A DNA stretch of 64,000 bases from Agaricus subrufescens (Eukaryota; Basidiomycota; Agaricomycetes; Agaricales; Agaricaceae). The stretch is taken from NCBI GenBank assembly GCA_029945375.1, contig CM057060.1, forward strand, positions 2,418,001-2,482,000, read 5' to 3'. Below the pieces are notes generated by a model. The model was not told where the DNA came from and did not search any database. It saw nothing but the letters and a program-made list of their open reading frames with translations. Positions within the stretch are counted from its first letter, which is position 1; each line of letters opens with the position of its first letter. Positions 48,401 to 59,820 of this stretch are shown one piece after another. The translations under genes were made by a program, and so were the position numbers.

Positions 48401-49636
48401 GAACCCCCAGTGTTTTCGTTGTGGTGATGCCGTTGAGGAAAACAATGTCTCTGTTACAGTTATAAGATCAAATCAAGAAAGTGGGTATTCAAATATGATA
48501 CATACCATCCACAGCAATCCGGAAGAACTCTTGGAAGGACCCTCTCGGCGAGTCTTTAGAATCTGGACCAGGCAAATATTGGTCCAATAAATACTGCCAC
48601 ACGAAATGTAACTGGGGTTTCCAGGAGACACCACTAGACTTTGTCGATTCCTCATCACCGTCTACCGCAGATTCCTACTCGACAGACTCAGCTTGCGAAA
48701 CATAGAACAAGACAAGGAAAACTCGCCTTCAAAACTCTTGCCAACATTTGCATGTTGGTTGAACTCAAAATATCACCATTTTTGAAAGTAGGGGCGAAAT
48801 ACGTGGCCCAATTCTCTTGCGGGAATAATGATTGCATTTTCAGGGCGAGAGCAATTTTTTCTGGTGACCATATTTTGTATTCAACAAAAACATGCTGAAT
48901 CGTCGCATCAACAGCCTCTTTCTTCCACTCCACTTTCGCTTCATGCAGCACATCAACTCCCAGGATGATCGCAAACCACGCACTCTCTCGAAGCCATGAT
49001 TTCTTTTCCCCAAGAGCGACAAGCTGGGCGAGAACGTCCGTGAAACTCTCGAGTGTCGAAACTTCAGTAGAAGATGACGCAGAAACGTTCAATGAACCTG
49101 TCCGAACAACAAGACCAGACTGTATGACAGACATAAGTCCAAACAAGCGCGCAAAGAGAACATCCCGTTCTTCCTGGCCGGTCATCGAACCTTGCGTTTT
49201 CGAATTATCCATGACGAGTTTGACGACCTGAGCACATGTCACAGTATCTATCCTCGACAACAACTATTTAAAAGGAAAATAACAGGTTCAACATGACCTT
49301 TTGATACAACTTGGTCGAACAACTTACTTCGGTTAAAGCCACGGCAAATCCCAGTCTGCTGCTCTCTCTAGGGCTAGCCAATCCTCGGACCAATCTTCTT
49401 ATAGAGTACGACACATCTTGAGCATTCAGCGCATCCAAATTGTCTGCCTTTTGCTTGTCGGCCTGCCCTGCTTCCTCTTGGTCCTCTTCATCATCCGAAT
49501 GGCTTTGAGATTGTTGTTGAGGAACAAATTGAGCTTGAAACTGCTCGAGCGCACTGACGAGCTTTACAGAAGCATCCAGCCGCTCTTTCTTGTCCGTCGA
49601 AGAAAGATGCCAGAAGAGGGCAAGGGTGGTACTCAT
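45444..49636 (-). CDS. POL5: POL5 / MYBBP1A-type nucleolar protein
   Basis: Despite the name DNA polymerase V, yeast Pol5 is a nucleolar HEAT-like repeat protein needed for rRNA synthesis and 60S maturation. The start is the ATG at 49636 (MSTTLALFWHLSSTDKKERL), since the frame before it has none. Then ALNAQDVSYSIRRLVRGLAS, PRESSRLGFAVALTEV and helical repeats spread over many exons: LMSVIQSGLVV, DVLHEAKVEWKKEAVDATIQ, LFTKNFMRSWINHLSN. A long acidic block of Asp/Glu/Ser (exon near 46528-46824) precedes LALRNKIEQALRVNGIEP and SFFRPAKRM. The C-terminus is Lys/Arg-rich (KQKKRKTTD, KRETKRKKVKSS), a nucleolar-type signal. Acidic block and basic tail match MYBBP1A/Pol5. Confidence 0.86.
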
Positions 49637-49946
49637 GGGACGCAAGTCAACGCCCAGGCCAACTTTTTTTGAAATTGATCAATCCCGAAAAGTCTTGATC
49701 ATGTTTTTATTTGTGCTTGCTTTACACAGAGGCTATCATCCGGATCAAATCCCGCCAGGCCCGTAGCAGCAAAATCCATCAACACGCTCAAATGACGTCT
49801 CTCATTACGCGTTCCGTCCAAAAACTATTATTGTAAATTACTCGGGTAAAAGTCCTCTACGGAATTTAAACATAAATGTGGAGGGTAGTTGTGGTAAGTG
49901 AAAAACATATGCACAAGAGCCGCCAGCCTTTAATGGAATCCCGAAG
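49637..49946. other. Intergenic region
   Basis: About 310 bp upstream of POL5 and downstream of the next minus-strand gene. It must hold the POL5 promoter. No motif recognised. Confidence 0.4.
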
Positions 49947-50821
49947 TTAACCCAAATGAACGAGATGACCCTTCATTCCCATCCTGCATTTCTCACAATC
50001 CGCGCGTGGCCCCATCATAAATCGTGGCTTTTTCTGCGATACAAGTTTCGGAGGTGCAACATATGTGGGTGTACTCATACCAGAATCCGATGCCGATATT
50101 GAGGGTGTATGAAGATATGCCTGGGCACCAAGTTGTTCCAAGGGAATTTGCGGTAATACGTTAATAGAGGGGCTCATTGAAAGATCAGTTCCAGGAAGGG
50201 TTTGTTGATATTGTTGGTCCGGTTTGACAGATGCTGAGAAGGAAGGATCCTCAACCGAGCCCACAGGGATGTAAGGTATTGAAGATCCACTTAAACCACA
50301 AGACATATCCATAATAGGTGTTTGTCGTGCAGAAGGAAACGATGTGTGTTCAAATAATTGTAGGAGCGGGAGTTGCTGCTTGCCTAGGTCTTGCGGGCTC
50401 TGGTTATTAGATAGAGACATCTACATTCGGAATAAAAAATTAGCGAGACCCATCCAACGACGGATAGAAAACCTAACCATATGCTCATCATTTTCCACTT
50501 GTTCATCTTTTGCCCTCTCTTCCGAAATGGGGGGTTCTGGATAAAGGGGGCAGTCAATCGAAAGGCCTCGAGCTTGCTGAACCCAATCCTCAGATGATTG
50601 TCTGCTGCTTCCTGTCGAATAACCACCCAGACGTCTTTGGACATCAAAGGCAGCAAAATGAATACGTTTCTGGAAAAGTTGAGTGATGAAACAAACCTCT
50701 CTCAGGTATGGCATCTCACCGAAGGGCGATCCTCGAAGATAGAGGGGTCTGGCGACCGCGCACGTTTTACCGAGGTACAACGCTGGTACCGAGAGGGAGG
50801 AGAATGGGTGTCAAGGTCCAT
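49947..50821 (-). CDS. Unknown protein with C-terminal C-x2-C motif (255 aa)
   Basis: I do not recognise the family. Three exons (50821-50720, 50669-50478, 50420-49947) sum to 255 codons plus stop. The first intron has donor GTGAGA and acceptor CTTTTCCAG. The N-terminus has a basic, Ser-Pro stretch (VKRARSPDPS) that could be a nuclear signal or kinase site. KRIHFAAFDVQRRLGG follows and looks folded; the middle is disordered. The last 25 residues are the best-defined part: KPRFMMGPRADCEKCRMGMK and GHLVHLG, with a Cys pair and two His that could bind zinc. The strong bias against change suggested by this compact end is an inference only. Confidence 0.65.
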
Positions 50822-51013
50822 GTAGATCATGGTTCAACGTTGAACGTTCAAGGCCAAGATTCAATTAAGGTTCGGATGTTCTGGGTTTGCAATGTTAATG
50901 TGTAATAGATCATCTCACGCGAACCAGGTATGTTACATCAGCGCTAAATGTTACTACAAACATATGATCTATGACTACAATACTGTACAATTAGCTTGAG
51001 GGGACGAGTACCC

Positions 51014-53816
51014 TCAACCTTGCATCTGCAATCCACCGCGCGGAAGTCTCGGTTCTCCTTCTACATACTCCTCTCCAGTCTCCGTTCGAAGAAGGTCATT
51101 GATCCACGCGCCATTTGGCTTGATCTTGATACCACGGGTGTACATAACAGCCAGGTATAACCAAGCAGCGGAGTTCCCAACAGTCCCAACTTCGTCGGAA
51201 ACATGGGTCTTGGCGTAGTCACTCATCGTTCGGTAGAGGACTTCATCCGTGTAGAGATCATAAAGATGTCCCGCAACAGCTGCATTGTCGCCGGGGGTGC
51301 AAAGGTAGCCAGATTTACCGTGTTCAATCTGGAGGGGAATCCCACCAGTTCTCGAGGCGATGATAGGCTTTCCTGTGTGAAGAGCCTCTGAAACCTTAAC
51401 CTCGAAACCTTCGCGAGTCGACAGCTGCAGTGCAATTTTAGCGTTGGACATCAAGGCATTGAGCACTATAAAACTCTAAGTTGAATGATCAACACGCGAA
51501 TACTTTCGAGCGGCACTTACGTTGATCACTGGGAGGCAAGCGCATGACGACAATATCTTTTGCATATGGCTCATACTGCTCTGAGAGGACGAGTTGCATA
51601 ACTTGATCATAGATGATGCTGGCATCTGGGTCGTCGACGGCTCCGTGCCCACAGATCAGCATCTGGGGATGTTCTTCTTCCTTCATTTCTGGAGACTTCT
51701 CACTGAGCAGCTTGCGGAATTTGACGTAGGAGTCTATGACATTGGGAATTCCTGTTGGTACCGTTAGACTTTGCCGCCAAAGGATCAATCGCGGACACGG
51801 ACCTTTCGAGGGATCAAATCGAGCGACTTGGACGATATAATCACGCTGAGGCCACTTGAGCTCATGCATCTTCTCCCTGACGCAGAGGTTGCGGAACTCT
51901 CCCATATAATACTGGGAATCCCTGGATTGGCTCATCAGCTGTAGACGGACGTCGAATATTCTCACTACATACCAAGGATCTAACTCCTTATTCAAACCAT
52001 CCAGCCAGTCAGTTGCGGCCCCAAGCAGGGCGACCCTCTCGAGAGGGACGTCCTTCGGGACAAATTTGCTGACCGGATGACCTACAGAAATTCAGTATGA
52101 GAGGGGAGAACAAACACAGTAAGCAAGTGACTTGCTGATGAAGAGATCGGCTAGTTGTATATTGTTCCACAGATACTTCCAAACCTCCTCTTGAGGAGAT
52201 CCAGGAACGTGTACGAGATCACTTCGAATTTCGATATGGGACCTATAGACAATTGGAAGTTCTGGCCTAACTTTCTTGATCAAGGGGATCAGACCCGGCA
52301 TCTGAGGATCATCTGTGATGCTAATGAAGCACTGGTAAGACAAATGCAATGGAAAAACGTACCAATAAAAGCTACATCGACGCCACCACGAGCGAGAGGG
52401 CCACCTTCTGCTGTCCAACGCAATCCGTTTTTCAAGATCCATGCATCAAATGCGCTCTTGGCTTCGGCCGTCAGACGTAGGTCCGGGGCCGCAACACCTT
52501 GCAAGATGTTGTGGTTGTTTTTTGTCGTCCGGAACACCGCGGGAGATGGATTTGGCACGTACCTGGAGAGATGTGGCGATAAGTTGACGCGTTCGAAACA
52601 AATGATACTGAAATGCTCACCAAGCCACGTCTACGTCGAGGGCTGTGAGGAAACGGACCAAGGCGTGTCTCATCTGTGATTGGACAAGTCAAAACTCTCA
52701 GGAATGGCATTCAGTAGGCATGACACTCACGAGAGCAACACCACCTAATAAAGATATATTAGATACTGTAAGAATATTATAGATTGAACTCCTCACCTCC
52801 TTGAGGTGTAGAAGAAAAGAAGCCGATCTTCACTTTTTTCTCCCGCAGTTCATCAGCGAGTTTTATGACAGCATTCCAGGTCCTGATAAAGAGTATATGC
52901 GGTTACTGTGCATTAAGAACCCAATGTACTCACCTTGGTCCAACGGTATTTTTGTATTCGTCAAGATCGTCAAGAAGGTGGACTCGGCCACCGTCATCGA
53001 CTAAGACTTGGTTGCGAGGCCCGATGTTCAGACGAGGGTTATTTCCAGGTCCATAATTCATGAGACATTTGCGAGCGGCGGAATCGGCCTGTTCGTCCAG
53101 CGTGCGTGGGATGGGAAGACGCCCGGAGACACCAGTCTGAAGACCCGCCATTGCGCCCATATGGGCCGAGTCCACATAGACTGTGGGCGTCTCTGTTCCA
53201 GAGGGAACGTAGGAACCAGTCGTGGATGAGATGCGGTGTTTGATATTGGGCCGCGTTAAAGAATCAGTGTGATACTGTTTAATATTGAAGACGAAAGGAA
53301 CTATGTCTAGGTCCAGCCATAGTCTCGTACAGACATTGGGGACCTGAAAGACATGAGGATGAGTTTGAGTACAATATAAGCTGACGGCTGACCTCTTTGA
53401 GGAGGGTAAGCGTGATACCAGCACCAAGAAACTTGCACAAATGCTCAACGGCAAACCTGCGCAGAACTTGAAGGATATATTGCTCGATAGTTTGAGCATT
53501 TTTTTCCGGGTCGTTGGCGTCATAGGGAAGAACCACGGACGCAAAGTCGGCACTGTAGACCGAATCGTGAACCGAAACAGCGACCTCAAACTCGGTATTA
53601 TCATTGACAATAACACCGGCGATGCCGGCCCACATGGGCTGAAAGATGTTACGGGCGTTTAGATAAACATGATAGGCAGAGTGTCATTGACAAACGCACC
53701 GTGAGGCTAGAGAAGGTCGCGGCGACCGTCCGCTGCTTCGCAGGGAGGCTGGAGGACAACCTGCGTCGAACGTCGGCAGAGGGCAAGGAGGAGAAAGAAT
53801 GGGCGGTATGGGCCAT
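51014..53816 (-). CDS. Trehalose phosphorylase (fungal trehalose synthase, GT4)
   Basis: Interconverts trehalose plus phosphate with glucose plus glucose 1-phosphate in the cytosol; typical of mushrooms and related to Neurospora ccg-9. The start at 53816 (MAHTAHSFSSLPSADVRRRL) precedes a splice to MWAGIAGVIVNDNTEFEVAV. Then FLGAGITLTLLKEV, LWLDLDIVPFVFNIKQYHTD, HRISSTTGSYVPSGTETPTV, WYVPNPSPAVFRTTKNNH, LRWTAEGGPLARGGVD, DPQMPGLIPLIKKVRPELPI, YRSHIEIRSDLVHVPGSPQE. The C-terminal GT4 domain has IVQVARFDPSKG, LLICGHGAVDDPDASI, the nucleotide-sugar-type LQLSTREGFEVKVSEALH and ASRTGGIPL. Ends LPRGGLQMQG. Family length (about 730 residues) and order are normal. Confidence 0.92.
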
Positions 53817-54252
53817 GTCTAGAAGAGATGAAGAAGAAGACTCAAATATATACGGCCAGGGAGAGGTGGTCAAATAAAGACATGTCTTGAGGAGATAACT
53901 GGGCAATTACCCAGTATGGATAATCTCCTCAGGCCTCGTAATATCCGGCTGCAGCTGTCTTACTTCTCGTGTCCTCGTGTTGTGCACATGCCCTCGCGTT
54001 CACTTACTTTGGCTCCCGAAACTATGCACTGGATCTACGTGTGCAATCTTCCAGGGTCCATTATGCCACACCCGGAGACTGGACTGGAGTCTTGGACAGT
54101 CAGACGCCACTGCGCCCCGCCCCCACTCACCACAGGACTCCAGTCACGTGAATATCCCGTGACATCATTTAAGAGTCACGAACGTGAAGCCCGCGTTTGC
54201 AGGTCAACCATTGACTATCACTACGCCTGTTAGGCCTGACACTACGGGTAGA
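53817..54252. promoter_or_regulatory. Divergent promoter, trehalose phosphorylase / TFIIB-like factor
   Basis: About 435 bp between outward-facing start codons. A TATA-like TATATA is present on the trehalose side near 53848-53853. On the other side is a CACGTGA motif at about 54144-54150. Stress control of the trehalose gene is likely from the pathway but is not shown by a site I can name. Confidence 0.45.
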
Positions 54253-56062
54253 ATGGCCAACGCATGTTCCCAGTGCGACGGTATCACAGCCTGGGACGAT
54301 TCTGCCGGTTCAGCCGTCTGCACTTCCTGTGGAACCCTGGTAGACCCTTCACAATCAGTCCTCACATCTCAGTATGAGTTCCCGCACGAACCGACTTCCT
54401 ATGGCGATAGCTGGGACATCAGCACTAGACCGCGCTTCAGATCTTCTTCCAGTTGGGCCCTTGCTGACCATGGAAAGGAAGCCAGAGAAAGCCGCAATAC
54501 CGTAAGTACTCTTCTTTTGATAATTTTATTTATTGACTCATGCCACCTAGGCCGAGATACTAGAATTCATAGAGTCCCTCGCTCGCTCCCTTAACGCCTC
54601 CGGTCTATCCCCGCGTACAATGACTCTGTTTCATCAGGCTAGGGAGGCGATGCAAGTTCGTTGGGGTCGCAGAGCAAAACAAGTCGCAGGAACCTGCCTA
54701 GCTATTGCTTTACGGGAATCTAATCGGCCAGACTGCCTTCATGAAATCGCGCACCTGCTGGATCAACCATTCCTTACCATGTCACGGACTTTGGTCTCAG
54801 TCACAGCCGCACTGGGTCTTTCTCTTGGTCGAGTTGACTCTGGATCACATATCCCAATGTTGCAGCAACACCTGTCTTCCCTTCTACAAGATGCATCAAG
54901 CTCTCTGCACCCTGGCCTGAGACAGGAACTGTCTGCAGTTTCTTTGCACGCCGCCGCGAAAACTGCCACTTCTCTGAGCAACCTCCTGACTCGAATCGGA
55001 TCCCCTTCGGTAACTCGACACCCAACGCCACCTGTCGCGTGCGCTATATTTATACTGGCATTGGAATCGGAATTACGCTCCGCTATCAAGCAACTTGGGC
55101 CCCTTGTTGAGATTTTGAGTACACGCTCGTACGTCGGAAAGAATATTGTAATGACACTCTACAAGATTATTCAAGACGCGGTTGCTCACCTGACAGAGAA
55201 TATCCCATGGCTTGACAAATATCACCCCAAAAATGGTCGGGCGGCGGTAGCTAAGCGTAATGTTGTTGCGCGCGCGGCTAAGGATATAATAGCCTTTCAT
55301 CATGATACCTCGGAAAGGACCAGACAACCTGTTTTCAATTTCGCGCACAGCGATGGCCTGCCCAAAAGAGCTGGTACCCGTGAAGATGAGACCACTTTGC
55401 CTCGCAAGAAATTGAAAACAGGCCACCAGACGCAGAAGGCAATGCAATTTCTTCTTAATCCGATCACTGGTCCAACACCTAATCTTTCACTCTTGCGTCC
55501 ACTGGAGCCTCACACCTCGCCAAGATTTGCTGCGCCGCAACACAATTACAATTTTATGTCGTATTTTCTCTCAGCCCGCGTGGCAAGCATCAAACCCACC
55601 AGATTGCAGATCTTAATCGCATCTCGGGGAAGTGCTGAAGATGTTACCGATGAAGAACTTTTTGATGAAGGGGAATTAGAGGGCTTAATGCGGAGTGAAG
55701 AAGAAATGAAAATCGTTGCTCATCTGCAGGATTGGGGAGATGTTGAAGAGGACGTGGAAATCCGATCCAAACCTAGAAAGCGAAAAGGAATAATGTCGGA
55801 ATCTGAACGAAAAGCAAGCAATCGTATCGATCTAGACGCCCTCTCCAAACTTTTGAATGACGATGATGACTCGGACGACCAACTGTTTATCGGATTATTC
55901 GGGACAGAGTATGACGACGACTCGGCCGATGAAGCAGGTGGTATTGACGCTGAAACAAAAAGCAGCTTGGCCTCATCAGATGAAGTAATTATTCAACGAT
56001 GGCGGCCACCGTCTCCCGGGAACAACCTTGCCAATGATTGGTATGATCAGGTCTATGATTGA
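54253..56062 (+). CDS. TFIIB-family factor (zinc ribbon plus cyclin-like repeats), BRF-like but divergent
   Basis: A transcription initiation factor of the TFIIB/BRF/Rrn7 family, expected in the nucleus. The start at 54253 (MANACSQCDG) gives a zinc ribbon with Cys5, Cys8, Cys23 and Cys26. Exon 1 ends at 54501; exon 2 starts at 54551. Cyclin-like helices follow: LFHQAREAMQVRWGRRAKQV, AGTCLAIALRESNRPDCLHE, then PPVACAIFILALESELRSA and YVGKNIVMTLYKIIQDAVAH. The rest is disordered with an acidic, Ser-rich end. The repeats are weaker than in TFIIB itself, and a standard BRF1 homology block was not seen. BRF1, BRF2-like or Rrn7-like assignments are all possible. Confidence 0.7.
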
Positions 56063-56876
56063 CACTTTTCGGTATCGTCCGTACCCCTCAAATCAGAACA
56101 CGACAAGTCCTTCCATCTGGCGCCCCTACCTTCTCACCTTCGATGACACTGAGGGGGTAGGGTTGGTTGAAAAGGAGTTTGGCTGGGTTGATGATTATCC
56201 GAAAGGATAGCATCCAATCGTGTAGGAGAGCTCGTGTTTCTTAGGGCCATATCTCAGGTTCGTTCAATCCATCTGAAGGGGTTCTGATTCTATCTATATC
56301 TTACTTTCTTCTTTACATCTTTCAAATTGTTTTCTATTTTTTTTCCCCTCTCTACAGCCATCAAGATTAGACGCGTGGCATGGTTCTATTTTACTCATGT
56401 CCTTGGTTGCCGGATTGGGGATTGGGGATAAATCGACAAGGTACATAGTAAATCAAATTTCAATCTCAGCGCTGTCATAGAATGCTACGTGAATTTTTTG
56501 AAACAAGATTGACTCTTTCTAATTTAATTTTCCTTGTTCGGAATTCTTCGGGAATCTTTCTTCTTCTTCTCTGTAGTCAGATGATACAGTACAGCTTCTT
56601 TCTGTTTTTTTTTAGCCGGGGCCTCCGAGACCTGACTGTATTAGAGCCACTTTCGTATTGTATACAGACTGGGACTGAGTACGCCACCTTTGTGATCATT
56701 CTATTGCGATTTATATATATAGACAAAGGCACACGACAATGTGGTCTAAAGGGTTGTACTCCACAACTCGTCATCATGTGTCTTAATCAAACTTTGACAT
56801 TACAGCACCACAAAACCATAAAGCCACGATAAGACTCCACCCAAAACAATAAGAAAGCACAGAAAAATAAGAAGGT
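56063..56876. other. Intergenic region left of the MITE
   Basis: 3' flank of the TFIIB-like gene followed by AT-rich sequence with T runs near 56335-56345 and 56605-56615. The plus open frame at 56482-56832 has poor composition and no motif. No gene seen. Confidence 0.45.
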
Positions 56877-56879
56877 ACT

Positions 56880-57628
56880 GGACGACTTCCCGCAGCGTCT
56901 GGAAACACAGAATTTTTTCTAAATCTTATTTCATTTGAAACTCCGCCCGTCTATACTCAGGATATTAAACCGTAGACCATTTAGAATAAATCAAGGCCAA
57001 TAAACATAGGCAGGGATATAGACTGTGATTATGAAATAGGATGGATAGTGCTTGCATCCAGAACGGTTGATACACGCACTTCTGCTCATTATGAGATGTC
57101 TGAAGATGATCTTTCCTCTACGTATAAATGGCTGAACGACGATAGTGGTTGCAGCTACCGTTTACAGTTCACCCTTGGACTCGGGCTTTTACGGTCACTC
57201 CTCACTCGAGCCACAGGCATCTGAGAGCACCTCATTCTGAGCAATGATGCACACTCAATCCGTAGCATTTTTCAATGATAGTGCACTCAAGTTTCGTTGT
57301 TCAAAAGCACATACGCCTGAGCTGTGGAATACTGAAGCCAGCCATGATCGGTTGCTGAAGCAGTGTCTCATGATATTGACCTGAAAATTGGAGATAGGAT
57401 CTTACTCGTGACGTCCATAACTCCTTTAATGCATAAAGTGAGGTAATATTCGAGGACTGCAATCTGGAAGAGGGGGGGGGGGCCTCTTCCAGATTGCAGT
57501 CTGGAAAGACGTGAATTTAAAGATCCGCTTTTGCCAAACACCGATTTAGTCAACGGCACGTCCGGCAATCAGCTGGGACACAATCTGGAAAATATTTCTA
57601 TTTTTCCAGACGCTACGGGAAGTCGTCC
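56880..57628. mobile_element. Non-autonomous DNA transposon (MITE-like), 749 bp
   Basis: Terminal inverted repeats of 26 bp with one mismatch: left 56880-56905 begins GGACGACTTCCCG, right 57603-57628 is its reverse complement (C versus T at one place). Both ends are flanked by a direct ACT (56877-56879 and 57629-57631), a 3-bp target duplication. The inside has no transposase and no long open frame, so it cannot move by itself. The repeat element TCTGGAA recurs inside. It contains a 19-bp palindrome around a G run and a second hairpin near the right end (57583-57610). A 3-bp duplication suggests a PIF/Harbinger-like or CACTA-like source, but the ACT target is atypical and I cannot name the superfamily. 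Confidence 0.82.
57455..57501. repeat. Perfect 19-bp inverted repeat with poly-G loop
   Basis: Arms 57455-57473 and 57483-57501 are exact reverse complements; the left begins GACTGCAATCTGG. The loop is nine G (57474-57482), within an 11-G run. As DNA or RNA it would fold into a strong hairpin. It sits inside the MITE-like element. Confidence 0.85.
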
Positions 57629-57631
57629 ACT

Positions 57632-58067
57632 GACAGACCACATGCCAGTGTTCTCGTAAACTCAGTTTCGTCATCGAATTGACTTCCCAATCGAATCCAA
57701 CCATTCAATCGATCATATAACCGCATTCATATTCAATTAACATCAAAACAAGAAAGGCATTTTCCAAATCTATGAAAGTAGAGAGTACATTTGAGTATTC
57801 CAAAAATAAATCCCCCCAAAAAAAAGAGAGAGAGAAGAGATAAGACTTCTGCGTGAAAAAGGGGTTCTATAAACGTAAAACGGGAGAACCAAAAAAAAAT
57901 TAAGAAGATGTTAATTGTTTTGAAGTACGTTATACTACGTACGGGTATACTATATGAGATAAGGGTATAAACAAAAGAAAAAAAATGGTGACAGCGATGA
58001 CGACAACAGCAACGACTAAAATAACAAAGCATGAAGACGACAAAAATGCGAAAAAAGAAAGAAAAGA
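57632..58067. other. Intergenic region right of the MITE
   Basis: 3' flank of the F-box gene, very A-rich with several A runs. No gene. Confidence 0.5.
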
Positions 58068-59747
58068 TCAGATAACGTCGACATAACCAAGTGCATGACT
58101 TCGTAAAGCAGGATAGTACACTGGTAAAGCAGGAACAAACGTTATAGGAGTCTTATCAAACGGAATATTCAACTGAACAAGTAACCCTCTCGCACACAAC
58201 GATTCGAGCCAAACTTTCCATTCCATAGGAGCAACAACACCTACAGGCGCATGGATCTTCACTCTAACAAATTCGAGGCGATGACCTTCCTCCGGCACTG
58301 ATGCAGCAATATTACACAATCGAGGACAACGCGTTTCAAGCGCAGTGAAGAGCGAGTTGAAGGGTAGGTTGAGATTGACTTCGAGTTCGAGGTGACGAAG
58401 TTGGGGAAATGTGTCATGTTCGCCGCTGGTGTCATGTCGATGGAGGAGCTGAAGGAAGCTCACTGCTTTGCTATCAAACGTAGCCTCGAAGTTCTGGCTG
58501 ATGTCCAAATAAAGGTTGTGGACGGTCGGCACAGAACGAAGCAAACGCCTGAGATCATCGCGCTGAAAGCAGATACCCGAAGCATCAAGGGAGTGAAGTT
58601 TATTGGATTGTTGGAGGAGAGGTATAAGATGATGAATGATGTTGGAAGAATAAGATGGAGAGCCGAACGTGTTGTATTTGAACCCGACAAGGGTTGGGCA
58701 TCGCAGAATCCGGAAAAGATCGAGAACGTTTACGTTAGCCGGGTCGTCGGTTACCTCTAATGTACGAAGTAGAGGGAGGCAAACAGGGTCGTATCGAGTT
58801 TCTTCCGTAAGGACCTCCTCTTCATCACTGGCGGATTCAAGATTGCGGACACGCAGCGAGCAGATGTTAGGTGCGAGGCGTAGGATAGTAACCAAATCCT
58901 GAACCTTGGTCCAGGAAACACGAAGACTAGAGATTTGATGCCATGGAAGCCGTAAAGTACCGGGTTCAACAGCCCATAAATCGACGCTTTCGAGTCTTGG
59001 AGCACTGGAAAACATACACACCTCCGCCGGTGCAAACGCGGGGTCAACATCACCATAAATAGTGAGATGCTTCAACCGCGCAAAATCAAGCGGTCTTTTC
59101 AATAAATCACCCCACCCTCCATCCAAGATGCCGAAGAACAAAGAGCCGATTTGGGGGGAATGATGGAACAGAGTCTCAAGGACCTGTTGACAAGGTTGCC
59201 AGTCGGACAATAGCTTCTCGCTATGAACTTCATCCACCAATCTCGTGTCGTCGTTATGAGAAATATTCACCACAACGGGAAGCCCCCTGGCCATCTTGAA
59301 CCAATGCTCCACCCTCTCCACATCCCGTAAACTCGTTTCGAACGTCAAATCCACCCACAAGAACGTCCACAACCTCGCATCACTTTGCGAGACTTGTTTC
59401 CACTGGTGGCACACCTGTCCCAACACCATAGGCGACATATGTTTCCCAAACCGCTGATATTTAAACGGCTTGAACTGGGTCAGTTCAGGGATATCGCACG
59501 CCCAGAGCATGATCTCGGATAGAATCTCGTTGGGGAGTCGAAATATCGGTGAGGCACTGGCGTTAATCAACGACCTAACTTGAGCACCAGTTTGTCTAAG
59601 TGCGTATGCGAGCTCATCGCATACTTTCGCGTGATGTCGGAGACGTGATAGCTCATGCTGTGTAGGATGATAGGGCATATGGGGAACGGCAAGAAGAGGC
59701 CGAAGGGCTTTAAGGAGTTGAGTCGTATATTGGTCTTGCCAAGTCAT
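58068..59747 (-). CDS. F-box protein (559 aa)
   Basis: Probably an SCF ubiquitin-ligase substrate receptor. One exon. The start is the ATG at 59747 (MTWQDQYTTQLLKALRPL), because the frame beyond has only a GTG. A helical N-terminal region (HELSRLRHHAKVCDELAYAL) precedes the F-box: SASPIFRLPNEILSEIMLWA, PMVLGQVCHQWKQVSQSDAR and LWTFLWVDL. The rest is leucine-rich-repeat-like with regular LKHLTIYG, LPWHQISSLRVSW and LRHLELEVN strands, common in mushroom F-box proteins. The target is unknown. Large F-box families are a feature of Agaricomycetes. Confidence 0.85.
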   Translation of the reverse strand: MTWQDQYTTQLLKALRPLLAVPHMPYHPTQHELSRLRHHAKVCDELAYALRQTGAQVRSLINASASPIFRLPNEILSEIMLWACDIPELTQFKPFKYQRFGKHMSPMVLGQVCHQWKQVSQSDARLWTFLWVDLTFETSLRDVERVEHWFKMARGLPVVVNISHNDDTRLVDEVHSEKLLSDWQPCQQVLETLFHHSPQIGSLFFGILDGGWGDLLKRPLDFARLKHLTIYGDVDPAFAPAEVCMFSSAPRLESVDLWAVEPGTLRLPWHQISSLRVSWTKVQDLVTILRLAPNICSLRVRNLESASDEEEVLTEETRYDPVCLPLLRTLEVTDDPANVNVLDLFRILRCPTLVGFKYNTFGSPSYSSNIIHHLIPLLQQSNKLHSLDASGICFQRDDLRRLLRSVPTVHNLYLDISQNFEATFDSKAVSFLQLLHRHDTSGEHDTFPQLRHLELEVNLNLPFNSLFTALETRCPRLCNIAASVPEEGHRLEFVRVKIHAPVGVVAPMEWKVWLESLCARGLLVQLNIPFDKTPITFVPALPVYYPALRSHALGYVDVI

Positions 59748-59820
59748 CGAGGGGACGGACACGAGAAGTTAGGCAGGGGGGAGGAGGAAAAAGCTGTTCA
59801 AAAAACAAACCCTCCGCAGA

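Noticed and set aside
56482..56832. 116-codon plus-strand frame left of the MITE
   Set aside because: Very biased to Leu/Phe/Ile from T-rich DNA and no motif; probably untranslated flank.
57368..57568. Possible transposase fragment inside the MITE
   Set aside because: The 66-codon minus frame runs through the hairpin and shows no catalytic motif.
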